DNA from: Plectosphaerella cucumerina
Lineage: Eukaryota; Ascomycota; Sordariomycetes; Glomerellales; Plectosphaerellaceae
DNA: 64,000 bases
Reading direction: 5' to 3'
Assembly (NCBI GenBank): GCA_020746995.1
Contig: JAGPXD010000005.1
Span: 62,001-126,000, forward strand
Shown: positions 30,194 through 40,402 of the stretch, piece by piece
How positions within the stretch are numbered: the stretch's first letter is position 1
Layout: each line of letters starts with the position of its first letter
Made by a program: the position numbers and the translations under genes
The notes under the pieces: model-generated
What the model was told of the DNA's origin: nothing
Seen by the model: only the letters and a program-made list of their open reading frames with translations
Database searches by the model: none

Positions 30194-32222
30194 ATGTTTC
30201 TCAAACATATCGACCTCACAACGGCTCTCCGGCCCTCCTATCTACCAGATGAGGTCCTGCTCTTCGTCCAGGACAACGTGGGCTTGTACGAGGGGTAAGG
30301 AAATCACCCCTTTCCTGGACATCCTCCCAACCTCCAATACGTACCTTGAACATTATTGTGTAGAGGTGCTGACACCATGGCGTCGCAGGAAGTTCAAGCT
30401 GCCTGATCAACAGAACGGGCAGGTGTACCTGACATCCCACCGCATCTGCTACGTCGACCGCGAGGAGCCGCGCAAGCATTCGGCCGCCATCGATCTCAAG
30501 GATGTAGATCGCTTCGAGTTTTACGCTGGCTTTCTCAAGTCCTCCGCCAAGATAACACTGGTTCCGAAGCCCATCAACAAGTCGTCCATCCAGAATAGGG
30601 CATCTGCTTTCGCCGCAGGTCACCGCCGCGATACCTCTGGCTCGCCCGCACGAGGCGACTCGTCCCCCCATCGTTCGTCGGCGGAGCACCGCGTTCCGAC
30701 CTCGGCAACCTGGGTATGCACGATTTGCAGCTTCTCCAACCCGGTCCCCTCCAACTTCGATCCAACCACGGCCAATATTCACACGCCGTTGCCGCCTTGC
30801 CTTGCGTGCGGCATAAAACCGAGTCTGGCCCATGTCCTGAAGGCCGCCATTTCCAGCGCGACGAACAGGAGCACTACTTCGTCAGGCTCCCCCGCCACTC
30901 AGGATGACGCATCCCTGTCTGGCGCCTCCCGGCATGGAGCAGGAATCGCGCCCCCGCCGTGGCCTGCGTCGTCAAGCATCGTTGGCGATGGCAGTGGCAA
31001 CGCGGCACCTCCGACGACGCCTGGCGACACCTTCAAGTGCCCTCGCTGCACCTTCCATAACCACCCGTCACTTTTGTCCTGCGAGATGTGTGGCGCACCT
31101 CTGCTGTCTCGGGGCGGGTCCTCGAATGCACCGTTAGATGAACCAGCACGGACAGAGTCCCCAGGGCCGACGCGGAGCCCGGCGCCAACCCAGGACGGCG
31201 TCGAGAGCATCAAAATCTCGTTCCGCGGCGGAGGAGAGAAGATCTTCCACGAGCGGCTGAAGGGTTCCATGACGCAGCGAAAATGGCTTCTTCAGGGTGC
31301 CCCACCGGTCCCCAAGAGCCACCGCACACTTGACGATAACGGAGATATCGTTCACTCACCTCCCCCGGACAAGAAGAAGGGTATCGGCATCGCCGGCTTG
31401 GAACAGCGAGGCCTGGATATGCGCAAAAACAACGAGGTCATGATCGGCAGCGCCTTTGAGGACCTCAATGCCCTCATGACCTCTGCCAAGGAGATTGTCG
31501 CTCTCGCTGAGACGTTCGCCCGCCAGGCCAACGGTGGCAGCGGCGCGGCTGCATCCGAAGCCAACGCCCTTCTCGCCGAGTCCGCCTCCCAACTGGGTCT
31601 TGTGACCACAAAGGACATTGTGGGAGGCAGCAGCTCAGAGAATTTGTACCTCTCGGAGCTGTCAAGGAACCTGGCCGAGTTCCTGACGGATGACGCTCGA
31701 GGCGTCCTGAAGAGGGCAGGCGGCATCATCAACTTGGTTGACCTCTGGGCCATGTTCAACCGCGCCCGCGGCGGCGTCGAGCTCGTCAGCCCGCTGGACT
31801 TTGAGAAGGCCTCGCGAATGTGGGAGACGCTCAAGCTACCTGTCCGGCTGCGAACGTTCAAGAGCGGCGTCATGGTCGTCCAGGGACGAGATCGCACCGA
31901 CGAGACGACGCTCCAGGCCATCCGCACCTGGATGGCAGATCTGCACCAGTTTCCACCGGACAGGGAGGTGCCCTGGGACTGGTACGAGTTTGGTCGTGGC
32001 GTGACGGCTCGCGACGCTGCCGAGCGCTTCGGATGGAGCATTGGCGTTGCCGAGGAGGAGCTGGAGATGGCAGAGGAGCGAGGCCTGCTCTGTCGTGAAG
32101 AGGGCATCGAGGGACTCAAGTTCTGGGAGAACTTCATCAGCGTCGGTGTCGAGAAGCCGCGAAAGCCTCTGACCGAGTCACAGCAGATCAAGAGGGCGTT
32201 GAAGGAGGCGGGCTTTCTATGA
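30194..32222 (+). CDS. VPS36: ESCRT-II subunit Vps36
   Basis: Endosomal sorting component that binds ubiquitin and phosphoinositides and assembles with Vps22 and Vps25. Exons are 30194-30294 and 30389-32222 with a 94-nt intron, giving 644 codons. The acceptor at 30388 was chosen because it joins DNVGLYEGKFKLPDQQNG, the expected GLUE/PH-like domain; earlier AGs hit stops. The GLUE domain is interrupted by zinc fingers as in yeast: an NZF-like module near residue 141 (WVCTICSFSNPV, later CLACG) and a second near 248 (FKCPRCTFHN, LSCEMCGAPL). The EAP30 domain runs from about 370 (FEDLNALMTSAKEIVALAE) to the winged-helix end with RDAAERFGWSIGVAEEEL. It is intact and longer than yeast Vps36 (566) because of Ser/Pro-rich linkers. 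Confidence 0.95.
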
Positions 32223-32436
32223 GGTGGCCGCCCAAAGTTCGGCTTCCGCCAGACGGGAAGCATACCATGCTCTAACTTCTATGCATGCCATTTCCCGAGG
32301 TGTAAATGCTCCCCCGGCCCAATCTCGCTCTTCCAGCCAAACCGAACATGAATGCTGTACAAATGCATACCCATAACTCCGGTCGTCGCACGCCATTACC
32401 CGTCTATCATTTTTGTACAAGGAGAGCCGGTATCGC

Positions 32437-33591
32437 CTATACCAGGCCCTCCATCAGATTCCGCCTGATCTTTGTGTTGACCACTCCGCCGAAGCCGTAG
32501 GCGGGCACGATGCGAGCGATGCGAGCGACGACACTCACCGCCCACGTCTTCCGAACCGTGGTCCACCTGTCACGCCAGGCCACGGTGCCCTCACTCGTCG
32601 GACGGTTGTAGAGGTCCAGCCCAAGCAGATGCAGCGGCGTGCTGGCCAGCTGCACTGCCGCCGGTACCGCGAACTGGGCGATCGTCATGCCGCTGGCTGC
32701 CTTGCGAAGGTTTTCAGACATGCGCTCGTCCAGCCATGGCCCCAGCATTGATGGTACGTTGAAGCTCGAGAACATGGTGATGCAGTCACGCACCGCGAAC
32801 AACGCAGACGAGGGGAGCGGCACTGGCCGGGGCACCACACCGGGAGGTCCAAACATGCGCACGAAGACCTGATCTTTGTATATACAAATGCCAATGTTGG
32901 CAGTCGAGGAGGCGGCAAACTTGGCCGCACCTGCGGTGACTGTTGTCGCCGGCTTGTTCGCCATGGTCGACGAGGCAGTGTCGATCGTGTTGGCCGTCAG
33001 ATACGTTCCGCCATACAGACAGAATATGAGAGCCGCAGGTTTTGAGAAGATGAATGTTTGGGGTCGAGTCAGAAGAGTGCGAATCGAAGACTTTATCGAG
33101 TTCATGAGGGTATCGCGACCCGACGCGTTCTCCATGATGGATCTGTTTGAAGCGATGAAAGGTCAGCGAGAGGCCAGAAGGCGCAGAGGCAAGGGGCGAT
33201 CAGAGTTTACGTACCGATCAATCATTGTCACAATGGGGGCAACCATCGTCCCCGCGCATGCGGCGCTCAAGGCGTCTGCCCCTAACCGAAGGCCCAGGTT
33301 CTTTGTGTTCCACGTCTTTTCCGTAGACTCCGCTAGTCGCGAAGTCGGCAGCGCTTGTGGGACTGGAGGCTTCATGGCCGCGACGAGGGGATTCGACCCC
33401 GTCAATTCGACGGCTCTGGCCGGTGCGAGTGTGACGACTGGGTTTGGTGCCAACCTGTCGCAGGCATTGTCTGAGCTATGTGTGCTCATAGCTTGCGGCG
33501 CGCCGCCGTCCTGGTCCGATGTCGTCGGATCGGTGAATCCGAGCGCGTCGTCTTGTTCGTAGCCGAGCCAGCTTGACGATCCGAGTCTCAA
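32437..33591 (-). CDS. Conserved fungal membrane protein of unknown function
   Basis: I do not recognise a named family with confidence. Exons are 33591-33215 and 33142-32437 with a 72-nt intron (33143-33214), giving 360 codons. The junction reads MIDRSIMENASGRDTLMNSI. After a roughly 75-residue non-conserved N-terminus come several moderately hydrophobic segments: ADALSAACAGTMVAPIVTMI, AALIFCLYGGTYLTANTIDT, a glycine/valine-rich stretch with a phenylalanine- and proline-rich centre (VPLPSSALFAVRDCITM), and VVARIARIVPAYGFGGVVN. The small-residue-rich helices and basic loops resemble a divergent mitochondrial carrier-like protein, but the classical PxD/ExxK/R signatures are not clear. The start could be a later methionine (PQAMSTHSSDN). 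It is convergent with VPS36, separated by about 215 bases. Confidence 0.75.
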
Positions 33592-34067
33592 TGTCGGCGC
33601 GTACTAGGCGGGCAGATTGTCGTTGATGCGGAGCAGCTTGGGGTTGCTACTGTACGGGTTGGCCCCTGGAGCTTTTGGGGAGTTCGAGACGGGCTATTTT
33701 GAGACTTTGCTTATCGGCAAGCCGGTCGCAAAGGCCGAGCTTTGAGCTCCGGGTGTGGATCGAAATGACGAATGGGCCGATGCTCATTTGCGCCTGTGTC
33801 GCAAGTTCGCGATCAACCCTGGTTTGCAAGGACCGAGATCGGAGGTAAGGTCCGTGATACCATCACGATAACAAGCGCTGAGTAAGCCTTCCGGCAAGTG
33901 AATTTCCGGCTCGACTCTCTAGTGTGCACCCTCGGGCCTCAACAGGCCGAAGCCGAGGCCGCAACTACATGCTTATCCCGCTGTTTGCCGTCGCTACCAG
34001 AGGTCCGAGACACGGGCGCGGATCTGAGAAACAGGCCTGGATCAGTTTCTCTAAGACAGAGACTCAT
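33592..34067. other. Intergenic between YVC1 and the membrane-protein gene
   Basis: A 476-base spacer between two minus-strand genes: the 3' UTR of YVC1 and the promoter of the downstream gene. Nothing else is seen. Confidence 0.5.
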
Positions 34068-36691
34068 TCACTTCTTGCCCTCCGTCGCGCGGGGTCCCTG
34101 CAGCGCCTCCACCAACGCTGTCAGCTTCTCGATCTTGTCCGAGAGGTCGGCCACGCGCATCTCAACCGGTGTCGGCCCCTCCATGCCCTCATCCTCATGC
34201 TCATGGGCGGATCGCGCAGAAGCACGGGGACGGAGCACCGGTCTCATGGTGGACACCCGTCTCTCCGACCCGTACTTGGGTCTCTCCCGTGCTATGCCCG
34301 AGGAGGTGCTTCGGGGGCCCTTGAAGCCAGCGTACTCGTCAGGGAGGACGCGGCGACGGATAAGCTCGTAGAGTTGGATGGCGCCGACAATGGGCAGATG
34401 CGTAGCGCGCAGCAGGATGATACGGCCGGCGCGGAACTTGTCGTCCCGCGGCAGAAAGAGGCGCAGGGGCCGGAAGATGACGAGCGCAAGGAGGTTGAAC
34501 GGCGGGAACTGGTTTTCGCGGAGTCAGTAACTTCCTCTTACAGCCATGTCGGGAGTCATCAGGGAGTCTGTCTTGGGAGTTAGTACAGCGGCACGTGGAC
34601 CCCGCGTGGCAAACAACTCGCGAGACAGACTCCCACGACTCCTGACACAGCCTAATACGGGGATAAAGAACTGGGGGTAACTGTACAAAGTGCGTCAGGC
34701 GGTTACTAGTCGAAGCCTCGAGCACGTAAACGCTGTACACGAACAAGTATTCTTCCTTCGCGTGGGTGATGACACGGGAGAACGAGTTCGACAGCATACC
34801 CGTCATCGAGCCCATGAGCAAGATCGACGAGAGAGTCACGAAGATGATCATGAGCGGTGGCCCAAAGATGGGATCGATGTCGTGCATGATGTCGAAACCA
34901 ACATAGCTGGACCCAAAGAAGATTTTGGTCAAGATCATAGCCATGCGGCGCAGACCGTAGTCACCGCCGATGAGCGTAAAGGTCGTTAGAAAGCCGAGAT
35001 AAATGATCACGACAAGCACCATGAACTTGATGAAATCCTTGGCCATCTCGCGCAGGCATGGGATGAGCGTGCCCCAGTACGGCGACAGACTGAGGATGGA
35101 GCAGATGCGGGGGACCATGAACAGTGCCTCGAGGGCGAAGATGTTGAAGGCGAGTTCAGCAATCCACAGGTCATTGTTGAGTATGCCAATGATTCCTGAG
35201 CACGGGTCAGCTGGGGTTGGCGGCGGCTTGGTAGAGCAGGAGAAAACCGACGAAGAATGGCAAAGGTAAAGCCAATGGAAATCATGATCATATCGAAGAC
35301 GTTCCAAATATCGGCGGCGTAGAAGATTGACCCAGCATCGATCCACTCGCTGAGCTCGTCGTAGCAGAACGCGGCGAGCCAGATGTACAGAATAATCTCG
35401 GTAGGCGTGATCCTCTCCATGTTCTTGTCGACCAGCACGGCGTAATAGAGGCATAGAAAAACGAGGAAGAACAGAACTTCCCAAGCCTTGAGGTAGCGGG
35501 GGACGCGGAGGCGGGAGAAGGGGTCGGCGGTGCGGGGGTTGTAGAAGCGAGGCTTCTTCTCAGCCTTGACGGACAAGGAGTCCCAGAAGATGATATCGCC
35601 GTTCCAGATCCCGGTGACGATCTTCTGGACAATGTGCTGGCTGAGGAAGCGCTTGGCATCGGCAACGGCGGCGATTTCGAGGGCGTTGAGCGACTTGAAA
35701 GGCGCCGTGGGATCCGACTCTTCCTCGTCCTGGTCGTCGGCCTCGCCGTGCAGGCTCATGGTGAGCCTGGACAAGGAGGAGAGGAGCTGGTATCGCTTCG
35801 ACGAGCTGCCGGCTGGGTCGGTCGAGGCACGACGCACCCTGATGGGGAACTGCGGCAGCAGTGGCGAGCCTTCATGGGCTTCCTCGTCGGTGTTGGCGGG
35901 GAGGCCGTCGTCGTCGGTGCCCGGCAGGGCCGCGGGCTTGGGGTCCGGTATTTCGTAGAGGCAGTAGTCGACGGCCTCGCGTTCCGAGAGTCGGGTGAGG
36001 AACCTCCAGGCGACGATCTCGCAGGCGTTGGCGCGGGCCTCGGCGAACCCGCGGTTGTAGCTATCATTGTCGGTCGCGTAGTGCCATCGCAGTGCCCTGG
36101 GGTTCGGTGTAAGCGCTGGATCAATGGGAGGGTAGGGGGGCGGGACGAGGAACTGGTACGCACAAGAGGGCGTTCACGATGGCAGGGTTCGTGCAAGTGT
36201 TGTTGAGATGGTCGACGAGGATGCGGAGACAATCGCCAGCCGACGTGGTCCTGAGCTGTTCGAAGGTGCTGGGCAGCTGGATGACGTCGCCAAAGTACCT
36301 TGGGGAATGTCAGCGGGCGTGGTTAACCTGGGCCCGAGTCCCATTGACTAATGCCAAGATGAACTCACACTGCGAGCTTCTTGATGACCACCCTAAAGTT
36401 GTCGTCCTGCTCAATGTCAGGCAGCTCGCACGCGTCGAAATGAATCGAAACGGGGCTCGGCTCCCGCGCCGGACCCGGGCGAGACTTGACGCGGAGAGGC
36501 ATCGGAAGGGTCCTCGAGCTGCGATTGTCGATTGGCGGGTTGCTGGCTGGTGGTGTCCCCGTGTGACGTTGAGAGGGGAGCGAGCCTTCAGGAGGAGAGC
36601 TGGGCGGTGCAGGAGGCAAAATCGAGCTGCAGGCCGTCGGCGCCCGCGATAAGGATGCAAGCTGATGGTGTGGCCGGGCCCCCGGGGGCAT
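34068..36691 (-). CDS. YVC1: TRP-like vacuolar calcium channel (TRPY/Yvc1)
   Basis: Six-TM cation channel releasing Ca2+ from the vacuole after osmotic or mechanical stimulation (yeast knowledge). Exons are 36691-36369, 36298-36164, 36096-35252, 35195-34687 and 34508-34068, giving 750 codons. Introns are 70, 67, 56 and 178 nt; the last is the introner-like element described separately. The N-terminal cytosolic region contains VYFGDVIQLPSTFEQL and LLALRWHYATDNDSYNRG. Membrane segments include AWEVLFFLVFLCLYYAVLV, IGFTFAILRIIGIL, ALEALFMVPRICSILSLSPY and IKFMVLVVIIYLGFLTTFTL, then the pore region with KIFFGSSYVGFDIM and a last helix. After the long intron the join LTHFFPPFNLLAL matches Yvc1. 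A coiled-coil-like tail follows (LSDKIEKLTALVEAL). The start could instead be the later methionine in LPMPLRVKSRPG. Confidence 0.93.
34509..34686 (-). repeat. Introner-like intron, copy A (YVC1 last intron)
   Basis: A 178-nt intron (GTACAG...CCAG, gene sense on the minus strand), far longer than the other YVC1 introns. It is homologous over nearly its whole length to the intron at 60448-60618. Shared blocks include TATTAGGCTGTGTCAGGAGT, ACTCCCAAGACAGACTC and CTGACTCCGCG next to the acceptor. Imperfect inverted arms of about 39-40 nt (plus coordinates 34542-34581 and 34615-34653) predict a long hairpin. Homology covers the branch-like TTACTGAC, so the element carries its own 3' splice signals. 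Confidence 0.85.
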
Positions 36692-38225
36692 TCAAGCTTC
36701 AAGGACGGTAAAGCCAGGCCTGGGCATCATCTCCGCGCGTGAGCTTACTAGAAGGAGGATAGAGTGCGACCTGGGTTGATGCGGGGGTTTGCGCACTGAC
36801 ACTGACACCATCGACGAGCACACTGGCAGTGGATGAATTGACTGAGTACAAGACACCGGCGCAATCGCCTCTCTACCTGGAACAGACCGCTTGAAGGTGC
36901 CAAGATGGGTACTCGAATGGCAGCTAACACATCCAAAAGGTTGCTACCGTGACATGCGACTGGGGGCCATTCCTTGAACTCAAGTCCCAGCCTCGGACAC
37001 AACACGAAGGGCCGCCCTCGTGCTACCGTAGTCGCATGTTCCCTTTGTGCTTTTGGCGGCTGATCCTCCGCTGCTTCCCGCCCCCAAGGTCGAGCGTCCA
37101 AGGCGTCTCAGGCTGTGCCAAGGGAGGACTCCGCCACGCCACGGGGCACTGGCGACTGCTATTAAAAGCAGCCTAGCGGTTGTGCGGCCTGGACGAATCG
37201 TCGCAATTACGCCACACGTGGCGGCCGCTAATGCGGGAGCTAAGCGGCCGAGACACGTTCACGATGATCTATCTGCACTGTGTGTTCTGCCTCTTTTTGG
37301 CTTCATCTGACAGTGCGCGGTCTGAAGCGTGTGGCAAAGTCGTGGTCCTCAGCCACGTCGGCCAGGCCATCCCTGCTTCCACGTCTTGTCCCCTACGGAC
37401 CACGGTGCCGTCCCAACCTCCCTTCATTCCACCGAGCAAATGATGGCAGTTTTTGCCCATGTTTCCGCCTGCTGCCTTGTCGCTCTCCCCCGCAACTGAC
37501 GTCGGGCGCGGATATTCAACGCCCTTCCCTCGCCGCAAGAATGACCGGCGTCTCATCAGTGCAAAGCTTGCCCGTTGCCCGGTCACAACTCCCGTTGCTC
37601 CCGAAACCTGAAGTTTTCGACGCCTTCCTGGCAGGGAGACCGATGGCGAGCAGTCGAGGTTCCCGAAGCTAGCTCACTGCCAACGCAGAGTTGGGTCGCC
37701 GCCGCAGCGCACACCCCTGCGGACCTGCCGCGCCGGACCCTGCTGCCCTGCAGACCCGAGGTTTTGGGGGGGTTAAAGGGGGGCGCATGCCCGCTTCGAC
37801 TTCCAGGTTGCTCCGGGGCTGTCGATCAGCAGCATGACCCTGGTTCCCGGCCCTGCATCCACGGTCCACCTCTTGCTGCGCTGCACTGGACCCGGACCCG
37901 GTCAATGAATATGAAGTGGATGGTGGGTTGCTAGGCACGCCCAGACGCCCAGCCCCGAGTCGCCTCTGGTCTTTCTTACCTGCCCTTTCTTTGCCTTGCC
38001 TCGGACGGCCGTTTCCTTCTCTTGAACTTTTCGCATATCCTCCTCCTGGTCGCAATGCCTCTTGTGGACACCGCTTCATACCCTACCACGAGAACGACGA
38101 GAAAAGACAAAGCCTGGTGAACAGGGCAGCGAGCCGAGTACGAGCTCGAGCACCGAATCACCAAGATCACCTACCCCTCGGCCAGACATCACTACAACGC
38201 CCCGACTGGCGGGGGCACACCCAAG
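36692..38225. other. Intergenic: divergent promoters of YVC1 and mucin-like gene
   Basis: About 1.5 kb. The right part (37900-38225) is pyrimidine-rich and likely the leader of the mucin-like gene; it contains a small upstream open frame. Other open frames show no recognisable features. Confidence 0.5.
38055..38120 (+). promoter_or_regulatory. Possible upstream open reading frame (21 codons)
   Basis: A complete mini-frame from ATG to TGA starting MPLVDTASYPTT lies about 105 bases before the mucin-like start codon, inside a pyrimidine-rich probable leader. A translational role is only an inference. Confidence 0.35.
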
Positions 38226-39888
38226 ATGCAGCCAAAGGACTCTCGCATGCGCCTGCGAAACCCGGCGCCTCTACCGTCACCAGGGACGGGCCTCACCTTT
38301 GCCTGTCTCTTCGCCATGGCAGGCTGGGCCAAGGCCCACGCCTTCCCGCGCCAAACTACCGTTGCCTTCCACATCCTCGACGTCTTGCCTTACCCACCGG
38401 TACCGACAACGTTCGCACAAACCTCCGGCGGCCCGAGGAGGAGGCAGGCGGATGACTTCAACACGATATGCGGCTACATTGGCGGCGACCCTGGTCTGCC
38501 TGCGACGTGCTCTGCGGGTTCCCACTGCGTCGTCGACACACACGTTGGCGCCATCGGGTGCTGCCCCGACAGCGGCATCTGTACTACAGGCGTATTCACC
38601 AGTTGCGTCGACGCCAACAGCGGACCCCAGTTCGAGATCAACCCCTACGTCTTCACATGCGCCGGCTCGGATGTCTGCTACCGGAACCAATTTGAGGGTG
38701 GCAACTTCCAATATGGCTGCGGCTCTGCGTCCAACATGGCTGCCACAGTCGCGCCCACGGCGTCAGGCCAGTCAGCTGCCCGGCCAGTTGTCGTCAGTGT
38801 CTCTGCGCCCATGGACCAAGCACCCAGCACGTTGTCAGAACCTACCATCTTGGGCTCCATCACGCGAGCCAGCCAGTCGAGTGCGTCTGAAACAGAAACA
38901 GCCAGCGACTCGTCAACAGGCTCGACAACAGGCTCATCGACAGCCTCAACTACCGGAACGTCCACCGAATCATCTACCGCCTCATCTACCCAGTCGTCAA
39001 CATCCGAACCATCTAGCCTGACAACAGGCACAGCATCGTCTTCCGGAACATCATCATCCACCGACTCCTCCGCAGAGTCGGCAACACCCTCGCCTACATC
39101 AGCGGCCTCTGGGGATGCGCCCGATGCTTCCGAAGGCGGCGGGGTCAACAAAAAGGGGGCCATCATCGGAGGTGCGATCAGCGGAGCAGCCATTCTTGTT
39201 GGCCTCATCCTGGTGGCCTTCTTCTTCTGGAAGCGGAAGCAACAGGGCAACGAACGAAAGGGACCAGGAGCTGCTGGTATGAAACGGTACATCAGGTAAG
39301 CATTCTTGACTCTCATCACCAGAAGATAATCCCTAACCTGAAGCTAGTCCCCCTATGACTGGAGGCCAAGGCCGGGGGTTCACTCCCGTTTCTTCAACCC
39401 TTGATCCATATGATCAAGGATACCAATCCGGCCCTCACGGCACCACCACCACCATCCTCGGTGGAAAGGCCTTTGCCGATCCTGGACGTCACCCTGCCGT
39501 CTCCGCCACCGAAGTCGGACAACCATATGCGTACGCCTACGGTCCAGGGGGAGAGGTGATTCCCATGCGGGATCCAGGCAACAACCGGTCCGACTTTGGC
39601 GACACGAGTGAAGACAGAGTTCCCCTGAACCACGAGTACGGAGACTTCTCCCGCGGCTTCAGTGACGCGCTTTCACGCATCGAGGAAGAGGAGAGCCGGC
39701 CGACGAGCGCTGTCGTCAACAACAACGCCATGGGGGCCTACGGGAACGGCTACGGGCCCGCAGTTGACGAGCCTGCCTCTCCCTCAGCTACAAGCTCCTA
39801 CTCGCCGCGAGGCGGCGGGCAGGGTGGCCCGCTGTGGCAGCAGAACAGGAGGCAATCGAGGAACATGATGTGGATGCAGCAACCGTGA
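38226..39888 (+). CDS. Mucin-like single-pass membrane protein, possible cell-wall sensor
   Basis: Type I-like surface protein. Exons are 38226-39295 and 39348-39888 with a 52-nt intron, giving 536 codons. The join reads MKRYISPPMTGG. A hydrophobic N-terminal segment (GLTFACLFAMAGWAKAHAF) looks like a signal peptide, better placed if translation starts at the second methionine (MRLRNPAP, 38247). A cysteine-rich ectodomain follows (ICGYIGGDPGLPATCSAG, IGCCPDSGICTTGVFTSC, FTCAGSDVCYRNQFEGGNFQ). A Ser/Thr-rich stalk (about residues 215-300) is followed by one TM helix near 309-337 (AIIGGAISGAAILVGLILVA) and a basic stop-transfer KRKQQ. The cytosolic tail is Gly/Pro/Tyr-rich. This layout resembles Mid2/WSC-type sensors, but no WSC cysteine pattern is seen. 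Confidence 0.8.
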
Positions 39889-40402
39889 TCATGAGCGCGC
39901 CTGGCGTAGTGGCCACAGGGTTTTCCAGCATGTCAAGGCGTTTCAACGGGGTTTGGAGGGCATCGCCGGACTTGTATAGACACAGTATCGAGCAACAGGG
40001 GGCGGGGGACACGGGGTATACCATCTGATGCTGAAGTTTTCCTCTAGTAGTTAACTTAATCTTACATATTTTGTCTCCAGCCCACGGTCAGTGGTCGCTG
40101 AACGCAGTTGGTCACTCAACACATCAGACTGATTGATACACCAGATCAGCAGCTACTGGCGATGGTTGGCCCGTCTGACCAGCTGAATTGCCCGACTCGG
40201 GGTGCACGATCCAACACAGCGTTGTCCCTGTCACACGGGCTGGTCGGTGCCTGATCCTCCCCAACGGCGTGGGCGATTACCCCGCTTGCATGGACGTGGT
40301 GTATATTTTTCGTTTGATATCGTTCATGAGCATCGCTCTCGTCAATGCCGCATGACGGCCGGTCAATCTCCCGCACATCATCCCCGCTGGATCCCGACAA
40401 GC
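39889..40402. other. Intergenic upstream of the NLR-like pseudogene
   Basis: A 514-base spacer, AT-richer near 40035-40075. The frame of the pseudogene stays open upstream to about 40202, but conserved-looking sequence begins only after the ATG at 40403. Confidence 0.4.

Noticed and set aside
34509..34686. Copy A as a MITE inserted into a pre-existing intron
   Set aside because: Homology to copy B reaches both splice sites with no leftover intron sequence outside it; kept only as an alternative to test genome-wide.
37105..37140. CAGGCTGTGCCAAGG and GGACTCCGCC resembling introner blocks
   Set aside because: Matches are short, in the wrong relative order and spacing, and no splice context exists; likely chance.
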